Below, piece after piece: positions 7,748 to 15,645 of a stretch of DNA of 64,000 nt. The notes below the pieces were generated by a model. It saw only the letters and a list, made by a program, of their open reading frames with translations, was not told where the DNA came from and did no database searches. Both the position numbers and the translations under genes were made by a program. The stretch is from CAG-964 sp902789345. GTDB taxonomy: Bacteria > Bacillota > Clostridia > Oscillospirales > Acutalibacteraceae. Every line of letters starts with the position of its first letter. The stretch's first letter is position 1. The stretch lies in assembly GCA_052117325.1 (NCBI GenBank), contig JBQKJJ010000010.1, one strand, 5' to 3'.

Positions 7748-7903
7748 AGTAAACCTCCTTGTGGTGTTGACTGTGGGTTAAATAGCATCAACAGTTTACA
7801 ATATTTGTCGGTTGCTAGCTATACATTTTGGTTTGCGGGTATGCAACCGGTGGTTGCAAGGCTATAAATATGCTTTAGAAATACGAAAAAGAAGGGCATT
7901 AAT

Positions 7904-8048
7904 GCTAACCCCGGCACTGATGTTAAGACCGGTGCTAAGGTCAAGGACAGGTGCCAATGTTAAAACCAGTGCTGGTGTTAAGACAGGTGATAAAGTCAAG
8001 ACAGGTACCGATGTTAAGAAAGGTTATAATGTCAAGACCGGTATTATA
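7904..8048. repeat. 18-bp minisatellite, eight units
   Basis: Eight tandem units of a degenerate 18-mer (consensus GTTAAGACAGGTGATAAT-like) run from 7904 to 8048. In one frame the units read Val-Lys-Thr-Gly-x-x, but the third unit (7940-7958) has 19 bases, which shifts the frame, and no ribosome binding site or plausible start serves the array. The whole 350-base gap 7748-8097 otherwise holds only the upstream region of the XRE gene. It may be a decayed repeat protein or a replication-slippage array. Confidence 0.75.
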
Positions 8049-8097
8049 GCGAAGATATACATTGGTGCTAATACCGCAGCCAAAGTGGGGAACAGGG

Positions 8098-8514
8098 CTA
8101 CTCACCTATTATTTTAATAAGTGCATGCTTCTTTCTTTTTCCGTCAAGCTCGTAGTAAAAAATTTGTTCCCATGTGCCAAAGTCAAGTCTGCCCTTTGTA
8201 ATGGCACACACAACCTCTCTGCCCATTATGGTTCTTTTTAGGTGGGCGTCGGCATTGTTTTCAAAGCCGTTGTGGGCATACTGACTGTATGGCTGTTCAG
8301 GGGCAAGCTTTTCAAGCCAATTTTCAAAGTCATTGTGAAGCCCCGGTTCGTCATCATTTATAAAAACGCTGGCGGTAATGTTCATAGCGTTTACAAGCAC
8401 AAGTCCCTCTTTTATACCGCTTTCATTTACTGCGGCTTGCACCTGTTTTGTAATGTTTACAATACCTCTTCGTTCGGGAATATTAAAAAACAATTCTTTT
8501 CTGTAAGATTTCAT
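8098..8514 (-). CDS. YjbQ family (UPF0047) protein
   Basis: The 138-residue protein matches the YjbQ/UPF0047 family throughout. It has GIVNITKQVQ near the start, EGLVLVNAMNITASVFINDDE in the middle, and the AHLKRTIMGREV...GRLDFGTWEQIFYYELDGKRKK block at the end, where the conserved His, Glu and Asp cluster in homologues. Family members show weak thiamine-phosphate synthase activity, so 'secondary thiamine-phosphate synthase' is a common label; the physiological role is unsettled. The gene sits 18 bases downstream of the tautomerase-like gene and is probably co-transcribed with it. Confidence 0.85.
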   Translation of the reverse strand: MKSYRKELFFNIPERRGIVNITKQVQAAVNESGIKEGLVLVNAMNITASVFINDDEPGLHNDFENWLEKLAPEQPYSQYAHNGFENNADAHLKRTIMGREVVCAITKGRLDFGTWEQIFYYELDGKRKKHALIKIIGE

Positions 8515-8532
8515 TGTGCAGATTCCCCCTTT

Positions 8533-8874
8533 TTAAAAATTACTTCCGTTCCAGCCCCAGTTTTCCACAGCCTCATATTTAACATAAATTTTATCCTGAG
8601 CTATTCCCAGCTCCTGTGATACGGCACTGCAAATTTCTGCTGTAAGGCTGTTTAGACTGCTGCTGCTTGCTTTGCCAAAGTACTTAACCTCTACAAATGC
8701 AATAGGGTTGTCGCTTTTTCCGCCAAAGTACATACTGTGGTTTGGTACAAAATCAAGCATTATATAGCTTTCACTTTTTCCTATAAGGCTAAGTGCTTTT
8801 GCATACTTTGATTTTAGTGCAAGTTCGTTATCTTTTGTAATTTCGGTGTTGGTTGTTGTACTAATAAATGGCAT
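8533..8874 (-). CDS. MIF-like tautomerase
   Basis: The 113-residue protein has the length and fold signature of the macrophage migration inhibitory factor/phenylpyruvate tautomerase family. Pro2, which becomes the catalytic N-terminal proline after Met removal, is present, and IGKSESYIMLDF matches the family's conserved Lys/Ile strand. NWGWNGSNF near the C-terminus is typical. It would form trimers and tautomerise enol/keto substrates; the natural bacterial substrate is unknown. AGGAGGAAAA precedes the start. It is the first gene of a two-gene unit with the YjbQ protein. Confidence 0.82.
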   Translation of the reverse strand: MPFISTTTNTEITKDNELALKSKYAKALSLIGKSESYIMLDFVPNHSMYFGGKSDNPIAFVEVKYFGKASSSSLNSLTAEICSAVSQELGIAQDKIYVKYEAVENWGWNGSNF

Positions 8875-8977
8875 ATTATTTTCCTCCTAAGTATTATAAC
8901 TATACTTTACTACAATATTATATATAAAACAAGTAAAAAAACTAAAGTAGTTTTTACAAATTTTTTTATTTTCCCCC

Positions 8978-9006
8978 TTTATATTTGCCGGATAATAATG
9001 TATAAT
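8978..9006 (+). promoter_or_regulatory. Promoter of fructose-bisphosphate aldolase
   Basis: TATAAT at 9001-9006 has TTTATA at 8978-8983 with 17-base spacing. The transcript would carry a leader of about 50 bases before the aldolase start. Confidence 0.5.
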
Positions 9007-9065
9007 AACCTTAGTTTACTATGTGTGTGCATAGTAAGAGATTTTTAAAGATGGAGTGATTTCAA

Positions 9066-9932
9066 ATGGCATTGGTAAATGCAAAGGAAATGCTGACAAA
9101 GGCAAAAGAGGGCCACTACGCAGTTGGTCAGTTTAACATCAACAATTTGGAGTGGACAAAGGCTATTCTACTGACAGCTCAGGAGCTAAACTCACCTGTT
9201 ATTTTGGGTGTTTCCGAGGGTGCCGGTAAATATATGTGTGGCTACAAGACAGTAGTTGGTATGGTAAACGGTATGCTTGAGGAGCTTAACATTACTGTTC
9301 CTGTTGCTCTTCACCTTGACCACGGTTCATACGAAGGCGCTAAGGCTTGTATCGAGGCAGGCTTCAGCTCAATTATGTTTGACGGTTCTCACTACCCAAT
9401 CGAAGAAAATGTTGAAAAGACAAAAGAGCTTATTGGCATTTGTAACCAGAAGGGCCTTTCACTAGAGGCTGAGGTTGGTTCAATCGGCGGCGAGGAAGAC
9501 GGCGTTATCGGTGCCGGCGAGTGTGCTGACCCTAAGGAGTGTAAGATGATTGCTGACCTAGGCGTTACAATGCTTGCTGCAGGTATTGGTAATATTCACG
9601 GTAAGTACCCTGCTAACTGGACAGGACTTAACTTTGATGTTCTTGCTGCTATTCAGGAGCTAACAGGTAAAATGCCTCTAGTTCTTCACGGCGGTACAGG
9701 TATTCCAAGCGATATGATTAAGAAGGCTATTGACCTGGGCGTTTCTAAGATTAATGTAAATACAGAGTGCCAGCTTGCTTTTGCTGACGCTACAAGAAAG
9801 TACATTGAAGCAGGTAAGGACCAGCAGGGTAAAGGCTTTGACCCAAGAAAGCTTCTTGCTCCTGGCTTTGAGGCTATTAAGGCTACAGTAAAAGAGAAGA
9901 TGGAGCTATTTGGCTCAGTAAACAAGGCATAA
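9066..9932 (+). CDS. fba: Class II fructose-1,6-bisphosphate aldolase
   Basis: The 288-residue protein is a zinc-dependent aldolase that cleaves fructose 1,6-bisphosphate to glyceraldehyde 3-phosphate and dihydroxyacetone phosphate in glycolysis. VALHLDHGS carries the catalytic Asp and a zinc His, EAEVGSIGGEEDG the loop glutamates, and GIGNIHGKY and LHGGTGIP the remaining zinc histidines and phosphate site. Codons are strongly biased to a small set (GCT, CTT, GGT, AAG), as expected for a highly expressed glycolytic gene. GGAG precedes the start and a terminator follows the stop, so it is monocistronic. Confidence 0.95.
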   Translation: MALVNAKEMLTKAKEGHYAVGQFNINNLEWTKAILLTAQELNSPVILGVSEGAGKYMCGYKTVVGMVNGMLEELNITVPVALHLDHGSYEGAKACIEAGFSSIMFDGSHYPIEENVEKTKELIGICNQKGLSLEAEVGSIGGEEDGVIGAGECADPKECKMIADLGVTMLAAGIGNIHGKYPANWTGLNFDVLAAIQELTGKMPLVLHGGTGIPSDMIKKAIDLGVSKINVNTECQLAFADATRKYIEAGKDQQGKGFDPRKLLAPGFEAIKATVKEKMELFGSVNKA

Positions 9933-9958
9933 TTAATATTATTAATTTGTCTTTGACT

Positions 9959-9987
9959 GCCCTCTGCTTTTAGCGGAGGGCTTTTTT
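9959..9987 (+). terminator. Terminator of fba
   Basis: A 9-bp stem with one G-U pair (9959-9967 with 9973-9981), loop TTTTA and six T residues, 26 bases after the stop codon. Confidence 0.9.
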
Positions 9988-10064
9988 CTGCAAATTTTAT
10001 TATAACTATACATATTTTTACATTAACACCCAATTTATTCTCAGTTTATAGCAATCCATATTGT

Positions 10065-10093
10065 TTGAATGCAACATATTTTTATGTTATACT
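10065..10093 (+). promoter_or_regulatory. Extended -10 promoter of the C39-like peptidase gene
   Basis: TTGAAT (10065-10070), 17 bases, then TATACT (10088-10093) preceded by TGT (extended -10). The roughly 120-base leader contains two hairpins, AATGCG...CGCATT from about 10128 and TGTCGG/CCGACA near 10175-10193. I could not match these to a known riboswitch. Confidence 0.65.
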
Positions 10094-10221
10094 TGTGGTA
10101 TACTTATATTTAATTTATAAGCAGGGTAAATGCGCTTTGGTGTGGTTAAAACCGCATTACAAATCTAAAAGGTCTGTTGTCGGTTAAGCCGACAGCCTAG
10201 GCGTAGCAACAAGGAGTAACA

Positions 10222-11418
10222 ATGGCTAAGGAAGTATTAGACAAAGAAAAAGCGTATGTTAAAGAAGCTAACGACATAAATGATGCCCACAGTAATATTG
10301 AGAATAATGAAAATAATAAACCAAATGAAATTGAATTAAAAAACACCCCAATAAGTGTAATAAAAAATGTATTAAAGGATAAATATTTTAAAGGTGTGCT
10401 TGCCGCCGTAATTGTTGTTGCGGCTTCGTCAGTGTTGGCGTTTTGTCTGCTTGGGGAGCAGGGCAGTGACGCACAGGCTGCCGATTCGGAGGAAATTGCC
10501 ACTGTACAAGCCTCACCTGTTACAGGAGAAAGCCTGCAATTTGATAGGAGTAAATACACACTTACCATAGGAAAAACGGCAACAGTTGGGTGTGTTTATA
10601 CGCCGCCTAAATACGGCAAGGTTAAAACAAGCCCATATATTACATATTCTTCAAACAATATAAACATAGTAACGGTTGATAAAAAAGGGGAAATTAAAGG
10701 TGTGTCTACAGGAACAACCAGTATAACCGCAGTAACAGACACAGGAGTTTATGCTGTAGTGCCGGTAACAGTTAAGTCAACAAAGAGCCACACCATTAAG
10801 GATGTACCTTTGCTGCAGCAGGGCACAGAGTATCCGTCAGGCTGCGAGTCTGTAAGCTCCGTAATGCTGCTTAGATATTATGGGTATAAAATAACAGTGG
10901 ATGATTTTATTGACGACTACCTGCCTAAGGGCTATTTTGACTTAGAATCAACAACAGGAATGACAGGCCCTGATACAGAATCCGTGTTTATAGGAAGTCC
11001 GTATTCCGAAGACGCACTGGGGTGCTTTTCACCGGCAATATGTACCGCAATGAACTCATATTTAAAGGGAAAAGGCTACAGGGCTGTAGATGTGAGTGGT
11101 TCATCAACAGAGCTTTTGCTTAACCGATATATAGTCAACAACCAACCTGTATTAATATGGGCAACTATGTGGATGCAGGAGCCGGCGGTTACATACGAAT
11201 GGAAGGTAAAGGGCGCAAAAAGCTATTCCTCCTATAAAGACGGCGATACCTGCAAGTGGCTTGCAAATGAGCACTGTATGGTGCTTGTAGGTTATGACGA
11301 TGAATATTATTATTTAAACGACCCGCTAAGCGAGTCTACGGTAGAATACGAACGGAGTATTTTTGACACAAGATATGCCCAAATGGATAAAAATGCAGTG
11401 GTTTTAGAAAAGCTGTAA
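10222..11418 (+). CDS. Membrane-anchored C39-like cysteine peptidase with Ig-like domain
   Basis: The protein has 398 residues. A charged cytoplasmic N-terminus (1-52) precedes one membrane segment (about 55-78). A bacterial Ig-like (BIG2) domain follows (about 105-190), with the typical pattern ending GVSTGTTSITAV. The C-terminal domain (about 195-398) resembles Peptidase_C39_2: C208 in YPSGCESVS, H351 in NEHCMVLVGYD and N366-D367-P give a papain-like triad. The peptidase would lie outside the cell, but its substrate is unknown. AAGGAG precedes the start. It is monocistronic, between its own promoter and a strong terminator shared with the convergent VanY gene. Confidence 0.78.
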   Translation: MAKEVLDKEKAYVKEANDINDAHSNIENNENNKPNEIELKNTPISVIKNVLKDKYFKGVLAAVIVVAASSVLAFCLLGEQGSDAQAADSEEIATVQASPVTGESLQFDRSKYTLTIGKTATVGCVYTPPKYGKVKTSPYITYSSNNINIVTVDKKGEIKGVSTGTTSITAVTDTGVYAVVPVTVKSTKSHTIKDVPLLQQGTEYPSGCESVSSVMLLRYYGYKITVDDFIDDYLPKGYFDLESTTGMTGPDTESVFIGSPYSEDALGCFSPAICTAMNSYLKGKGYRAVDVSGSSTELLLNRYIVNNQPVLIWATMWMQEPAVTYEWKVKGAKSYSSYKDGDTCKWLANEHCMVLVGYDDEYYYLNDPLSESTVEYERSIFDTRYAQMDKNAVVLEKL

Positions 11419-11431
11419 ACAAAATTATATA

Positions 11432-11476
11432 AAAAGACACAAGGCAGGCTGTTGCAGCTTGCCTTGTGTCTTTTGT
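11432..11476. terminator. Bidirectional terminator
   Basis: A 20-bp stem (11432-11451 with 11455-11474, two G-U or near pairs) and a 3-base loop, flanked by A and T runs. It can end both the C39-like gene and the convergent VanY operon. Confidence 0.9.
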
Positions 11477-11521
11477 ATATTAAACGAATATATTTTATAT
11501 TGAATTTTTATTTTTAACAGC

Positions 11522-12499
11522 TTAGTTTAACTGTACCGAAATAACAAAGCCGTCGTTATTGTTGCCGTTTATTTGGTATTCACAGTCCCTTGGAACGGTA
11601 ACTGAGGTTTTAGAGCCGTTTTCCGCTTTTACAAAGTATACCATCCAGCTGTTTAAGGAATTGTCTGTTATGTAAAGAGGGTTGTTAATTGAGTAGCTCT
11701 TTACCTGTTCTATGTATTCCTCAAGGCACAGGTTGTTTTGTGCCATATAGGCTGCATGTGGTGTGCCTACATATCTATAGTGCCAGGTTTCGTGACCTAT
11801 TTCTGTTATGGCGGTTTTATCCTCCGGGTATCTTAACACGAAGCCGTAATTAGAGCAGTTTTCCAAAACCCAGCTGTAGTCGCCCGTGTTGTCAAACACA
11901 GATATTATACCGTCATTTAAGACTGACAGGTCAACAGCATAGCCTGTTTGGTGTTCGCTGTAGCCCGGTATAGCTACAAATTCCTCTCCGACTTTTTTGC
12001 TGTCGGCATTGGCGTTGCTTTTGTCCTCATCGTAAAGCTCCTGCTGCAGCTCCTTGCTGCGGTAGGCACTGCTTACCATAACATTTTTATTTTGGGTGTT
12101 GCTGTAAAAGTCCTTCATCATACTGTTAAGAGCATTCATAGCAATTTTGTTCACCTTAACATCATAGTCGGAAGCAGTGTAGCTTTTGTCTGCGTTGCTT
12201 AGCACCGACACCAGGTTTTCACCGTCAAACCTACAGGAATAATGGTTATTTACCAGTACCAAAGGGCCTGTATACAGCTTGCTGTTGCCAACCTCTGTAA
12301 CGGTAAAATCCTTTTTTATATCCGGTGTTGTAATATTAGGCAGCGATTTTAAAACAGAGCTGTTGTGTGCCATTACCGGGCCTGTGTTGGCGGCAAAAAC
12401 AAATATAAATACAGCTGCGGTTATATAAATGAAAAACGCAACCGCAATATATATAGGCTGTTTATTTTTTATAAAGCGTTTTTTGGACAATAACATCAT
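11522..12499 (-). CDS. VanY-type D-Ala-D-Ala carboxypeptidase
   Basis: The 325-residue protein has an N-terminal membrane anchor (about 16-40) and a zinc peptidase domain of the VanY/LAS family (about 130-275). The zinc site is complete: H183 and D190 in SEHQTGYAVD, and H240 in ETWHYRYVG, with the supporting SAYRS motif upstream. It would trim the terminal D-Ala from peptidoglycan stem peptides outside the membrane. This is a housekeeping-type homologue, as no van resistance genes are near. The start lies 19 bases after mscL, and both probably belong to the tyrS transcript. Confidence 0.88.
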   Translation of the reverse strand: MMLLSKKRFIKNKQPIYIAVAFFIYITAAVFIFVFAANTGPVMAHNSSVLKSLPNITTPDIKKDFTVTEVGNSKLYTGPLVLVNNHYSCRFDGENLVSVLSNADKSYTASDYDVKVNKIAMNALNSMMKDFYSNTQNKNVMVSSAYRSKELQQELYDEDKSNANADSKKVGEEFVAIPGYSEHQTGYAVDLSVLNDGIISVFDNTGDYSWVLENCSNYGFVLRYPEDKTAITEIGHETWHYRYVGTPHAAYMAQNNLCLEEYIEQVKSYSINNPLYITDNSLNSWMVYFVKAENGSKTSVTVPRDCEYQINGNNNDGFVISVQLN

Positions 12500-12518
12500 C
12501 TCCCCGACAATTTACTAC

Positions 12519-12962
12519 TCAGTCCTGTCCGTTATAACCCTCCAGTTTTGAGGTGCAGTGCGGACATCTGGTAGCCTCAATGGAAATTTCACTTTTGCAG
12601 TACGGACATTCCTTTGTTGTTTCTTCCTGTGTCTGTTCTTCCTTTTTTCTTCCAAAGGTCATTATTTTGTTAATAACCTTTACTATCAGGAATATAATCA
12701 ACGCCATAATCAAGAAGTTGATTACCGAGGTTATAAAAGCCCCATACTTGATTATAACATCAGTATATGGTATTTGTACAGACAGCTGGTCAAAATTCAT
12801 TCTTGTAAAAAGTCCTATTACAGGCGAAATAATATTGTCTGTAAGCGAGGTAACAATGGACTGAAAAGCCGCACCAACCAGTACGGCAACAGCTAGATCA
12901 AGGACATTGCCACGCATAATAAATTCTTTAAATTCGTTCAAAAACTTTTTCAAGAGATACAT
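12519..12962 (-). CDS. mscL: Large-conductance mechanosensitive channel with C-terminal zinc ribbon
   Basis: Residues 1-105 are a standard MscL: the N-terminal amphipathic helix, the pore helix beginning RGNVLDLAVAVLVGAAF, the periplasmic-side loop and TM2 (about 75-97). The channel opens under membrane tension to release solutes in hypo-osmotic shock. Residues about 118-140 add something extra: CPYC and CPHC, 15 residues apart, form a rubredoxin-like zinc ribbon in place of the usual C-terminal helix bundle. The gene follows tyrS by 46 bases on the same strand and precedes the VanY gene. Confidence 0.92.
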   Translation of the reverse strand: MYLLKKFLNEFKEFIMRGNVLDLAVAVLVGAAFQSIVTSLTDNIISPVIGLFTRMNFDQLSVQIPYTDVIIKYGAFITSVINFLIMALIIFLIVKVINKIMTFGRKKEEQTQEETTKECPYCKSEISIEATRCPHCTSKLEGYNGQD

Positions 12963-13008
12963 CCTCCTTCGGTAAATATGCGCTTACGGTTATGTTTCTG
13001 TTAAGACA

Positions 13009-14229
13009 TTAAAGGGTAGCCTTGTGGAATACCTTTTTGCCCTTTTTAACAATAGCACCCTGTGCAATCTCTTCCTTTGAAATTACCGCCTTAGGGTCTG
13101 TAACCTTTACATCGTTTACGGAAATACCGCCCTGTGTTACAAGTCTTCTTGCTTCACCGTTAGAGGCTGTAAGACCAAGCTTACACAAAAGAGCAAGCAC
13201 GCCTATGCTGTTGTCTGTAAAGTCGCTGTCGCTTAGTACGGTAGTAGGCATATTGTCAAGGTTAGCTTTGTTGCCAAACAGTGCCTTTGCTGTTTCCTGT
13301 GCCTTTGTTGCTTCTTCTTCACCGTGTATAAGCTTTGTTACCTCGTAGGCAAGCACTTCTTTAGCTTTGTTAAGCTCACTGCCCTCAAGCTTTGCAAGCT
13401 CATCAATTTCCTCCAAAGGTAAGAATGTAAGCATTTTTAGGCACTTAATAACATCGCTGTCGTCAACATTTCTCCAGTATTGGTAGAAATCGTACGGAGA
13501 TGTTTTTTCAGCTGACAGCCACACTGCACCGGACTGTGTTTTGCCCATTTTTTTACCCTCTGAATTAAGCAGTAGGTTTATTGTCATAGCGTAGGCGTTT
13601 TTGCCCAGCTTTCTTCTTATCAGCTCTGTGCCGCCCAGCATATTGCTCCACTGGTCGTCACCGCCAAACTGCATATTACAGCCGTATTTTTGGTACAGTG
13701 CGTAAAAGTCGTAGGACTGCATTATCATATAGTTAAACTCCAAGAAGCTCAAACCTTTTTCCATTCTTTGCTTGTAGCATTCAGCTGTAAGCATACGGTT
13801 TACGCTGAAATGAGCGCCGATTTCACGCAGTACCTCAACATAATTAAGGTCCATCAGCCAGTCAGCGTTGTTTACCATAAGAGCCTTGCCCTCTGAAAAG
13901 TCGATGAAACGGCTCATTTGCTTTTTAAAGCAGTCAACATTGTGCTGAATGGTTTCAGTTGTCATCATTTGGCGCATATCTGTTCTGCCGGACGGGTCGC
14001 CTACCATAGCAGTACCGCCGCCAATAAGCGCAATAGGCTTGTTGCCTGCCATTTGCAGTCTTTTCATAAGGCAAAGCGCCATAAAGTGACCAACATGCAG
14101 GCTGTCTGCTGTAGGGTCAAAGCCAATATAAAATGTAGCCTTACCGTTATTTACAAGTTCTCTTATCTCTTTTTCGTCAGTTACCTGTGCAATTAATCCT
14201 CTTGCAACAAGTTCCTCATAAACTCCCAT
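13009..14229 (-). CDS. tyrS: Tyrosyl-tRNA synthetase
   Basis: The 406-residue protein is a class I synthetase of normal bacterial length that charges tRNA-Tyr. The HIGH motif appears as HVGH (in ADSLHVGHFMALC) and the KMSKS loop as KKMGKTQSG, the form usual for TyrRS. The C-terminal S4-like RNA-binding domain (about 340-406) is present. GGAGGAC on the minus strand precedes the start. Expression is controlled by a tyrosine T-box leader immediately upstream and driven by a consensus promoter at 14537-14565. Confidence 0.96.
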   Translation of the reverse strand: MGVYEELVARGLIAQVTDEKEIRELVNNGKATFYIGFDPTADSLHVGHFMALCLMKRLQMAGNKPIALIGGGTAMVGDPSGRTDMRQMMTTETIQHNVDCFKKQMSRFIDFSEGKALMVNNADWLMDLNYVEVLREIGAHFSVNRMLTAECYKQRMEKGLSFLEFNYMIMQSYDFYALYQKYGCNMQFGGDDQWSNMLGGTELIRRKLGKNAYAMTINLLLNSEGKKMGKTQSGAVWLSAEKTSPYDFYQYWRNVDDSDVIKCLKMLTFLPLEEIDELAKLEGSELNKAKEVLAYEVTKLIHGEEEATKAQETAKALFGNKANLDNMPTTVLSDSDFTDNSIGVLALLCKLGLTASNGEARRLVTQGGISVNDVKVTDPKAVISKEEIAQGAIVKKGKKVFHKATL

Positions 14230-14249
14230 TATAAAGTCCTCCTGTTATA

Positions 14250-14535
14250 AAAAATAAAAAGTCCTCTGTGCATAACACACAGAGGACGAATTGACTAATC
14301 CGTGGTACCACCTCTATTTACTGCCAACGCAGCCTTAGAGAGTAAAAAACTCACTGCTGTAACGGGCTCACCCGACATTGCCTACTTAAAAAGTGCAGAG
14401 TAAAACCGCACAGAGGGTTCGGCAATACAGCTCACAAAGGTAACTTCATAGCAGGTACACCGCTGTTTTCACCAACCACAGCCTCTCTTTGCTGCATTAT
14501 CTGCTACTACTTCATTTGCTCACAGCCTTTAGGGC
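14250..14535 (-). promoter_or_regulatory. Tyrosine T-box riboswitch
   Basis: The leader contains the T-box antiterminator sequence AGGTGGTACCACGG (minus strand, 14313-14300), which binds the uncharged tRNA end. A terminator hairpin follows (10-bp stem, 14261-14270 with 14278-14287, then a U-tract). In the upstream stem I region the sequence GAAGTTACC offers UAC (14442-14440), a tyrosine codon, as specifier. Uncharged tRNA-Tyr would stabilise the antiterminator and switch on tyrS and probably mscL and the VanY gene. Confidence 0.9.
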
Positions 14536-14536
14536 T

Positions 14537-14565
14537 ATTATAAATAAACTTTTTGCCTTTGTCAA
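14537..14565 (-). promoter_or_regulatory. Consensus promoter of the tyrS T-box operon
   Basis: Perfect TTGACA (14565-14560) and TATAAT (14542-14537) boxes with 17-base spacing on the minus strand. Confidence 0.9.
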
Positions 14566-14838
14566 CACAGAATAGTAAATAAATTTTAACAGCTCCTGCA
14601 CCCCAAACAGGTTTGCTTGCATCTTTGTTTTACCAAAATACCTGAGTAAAATCCGGGTTTATTTTCCCTTGTTGACAATAGTATAACTGCAACTTACCTG
14701 TAAAGAAAAAACCAGCTCTGAAAAACCGCTTGCTAAGGGGCTTTTACAGCTAATTTACAATAGATTTACATTTTATATAAAAATTTCCAAATTGGCATTT
14801 GACTTTTTGGAAATTTAGCTTAAAACAAGCTGTTCGTA

Positions 14839-14847
14839 TGCTATAAT
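14839..14847 (+). promoter_or_regulatory. Extended -10 promoter for the zinc-ribbon gene
   Basis: TGC-TATAAT with only a weak -35 match 17 bases upstream. The leader of about 130 bases before 14985 has no recognisable riboswitch. Between 14566 and 14838 I see no gene. Confidence 0.55.
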
Positions 14848-14984
14848 GTTTATGTAGAATTATAACTGCAGTCAGCTCCCTGTTTTTTAGCCGGAGAATG
14901 ACTGTAAAATCAGAATAATTTTTATTACATATTATTTCATATTGTTTTTGTGAAAGTATCTATGAAAAACGGAGGTATTGAAAA

Positions 14985-15572
14985 ATGTCAGAATCAAGAG
15001 TTTTTGTATTAAACGGAATTGGAGTTCAGGCTGTTGCCACAAGGTTGGAAAACTTTTTCCGTTCAGAGAAAGGAATGGAAGTGCAAAGCTCGCAAACTAC
15101 AGACGGGTATGTTATGCAGGCAAGCCAACCAAAGGACGGCTGGAAAACCCTAACAGGAATGCGACTGGCTGTTACTGTACAAATGACGGTTATGGAAAAC
15201 CACTTAAATGTAACAGTCGGCGAGGGACAATGGTCGGATAAAATAGGCGCCGGTGCTATCGGACTGTTTATCGCCTGGCCATTGGCTATAACGGCAGGTA
15301 TGGGCGCTTTTAAACAGAAAAAGCTGCCGGCGGAGATATTCCAGGTAATTGAAAACTGTATTATGACAGGTGGTCAGCCTGTTGTTGTTAACGGTGCCGG
15401 AACAGCTATGACGCCGGGAATGATGTTGTGCCCTAACTGCCATACACAAATTCCAAACGGTTCAAAATTCTGCAACCATTGCGGAACAAAAATTAACAAT
15501 AAATGCCCTAACTGTGGTGCAGATATTATTGACGGAAGTGCTTTTTGTGCGGACTGCGGACAAAAATTATAA
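14985..15572 (+). CDS. Double zinc-ribbon protein
   Basis: The protein has 195 residues. The N-terminal part (1-85) is a small alpha/beta domain of unknown type. A hydrophobic stretch rich in Gly/Ala (about 88-108) may touch or cross the membrane. The C-terminus has two zinc ribbons: CPNC...CNHC (about 147-165) and CPNC...CADC (about 173-192). Such proteins are common in Clostridia without known function. CGGAGG precedes the start. The large surface-protein gene begins 73 bases after its stop with no terminator between, so the three genes may form one operon. Confidence 0.65.
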   Translation: MSESRVFVLNGIGVQAVATRLENFFRSEKGMEVQSSQTTDGYVMQASQPKDGWKTLTGMRLAVTVQMTVMENHLNVTVGEGQWSDKIGAGAIGLFIAWPLAITAGMGAFKQKKLPAEIFQVIENCIMTGGQPVVVNGAGTAMTPGMMLCPNCHTQIPNGSKFCNHCGTKINNKCPNCGADIIDGSAFCADCGQKL

Positions 15573-15645
15573 TAAAAAATCAGATGGATAAATAGTATTA
15601 CATAGGCCGGTGATGGCCTTACCCCAAAAAAGGAGGTTAGATTTT

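Noticed and set aside
7812..8117. 101-codon plus-strand open frame including the minisatellite
   Set aside because: No ribosome binding site; it exists only because the 19-base repeat unit joins two frames. The end overlaps the YjbQ gene antisense.
10094..10221. c-di-AMP (ydaO) riboswitch in the C39-like leader
   Set aside because: Only a short segment resembles the 3' core; the 5' core and the closing CGCTTA/TAAGCG-type stem are absent.
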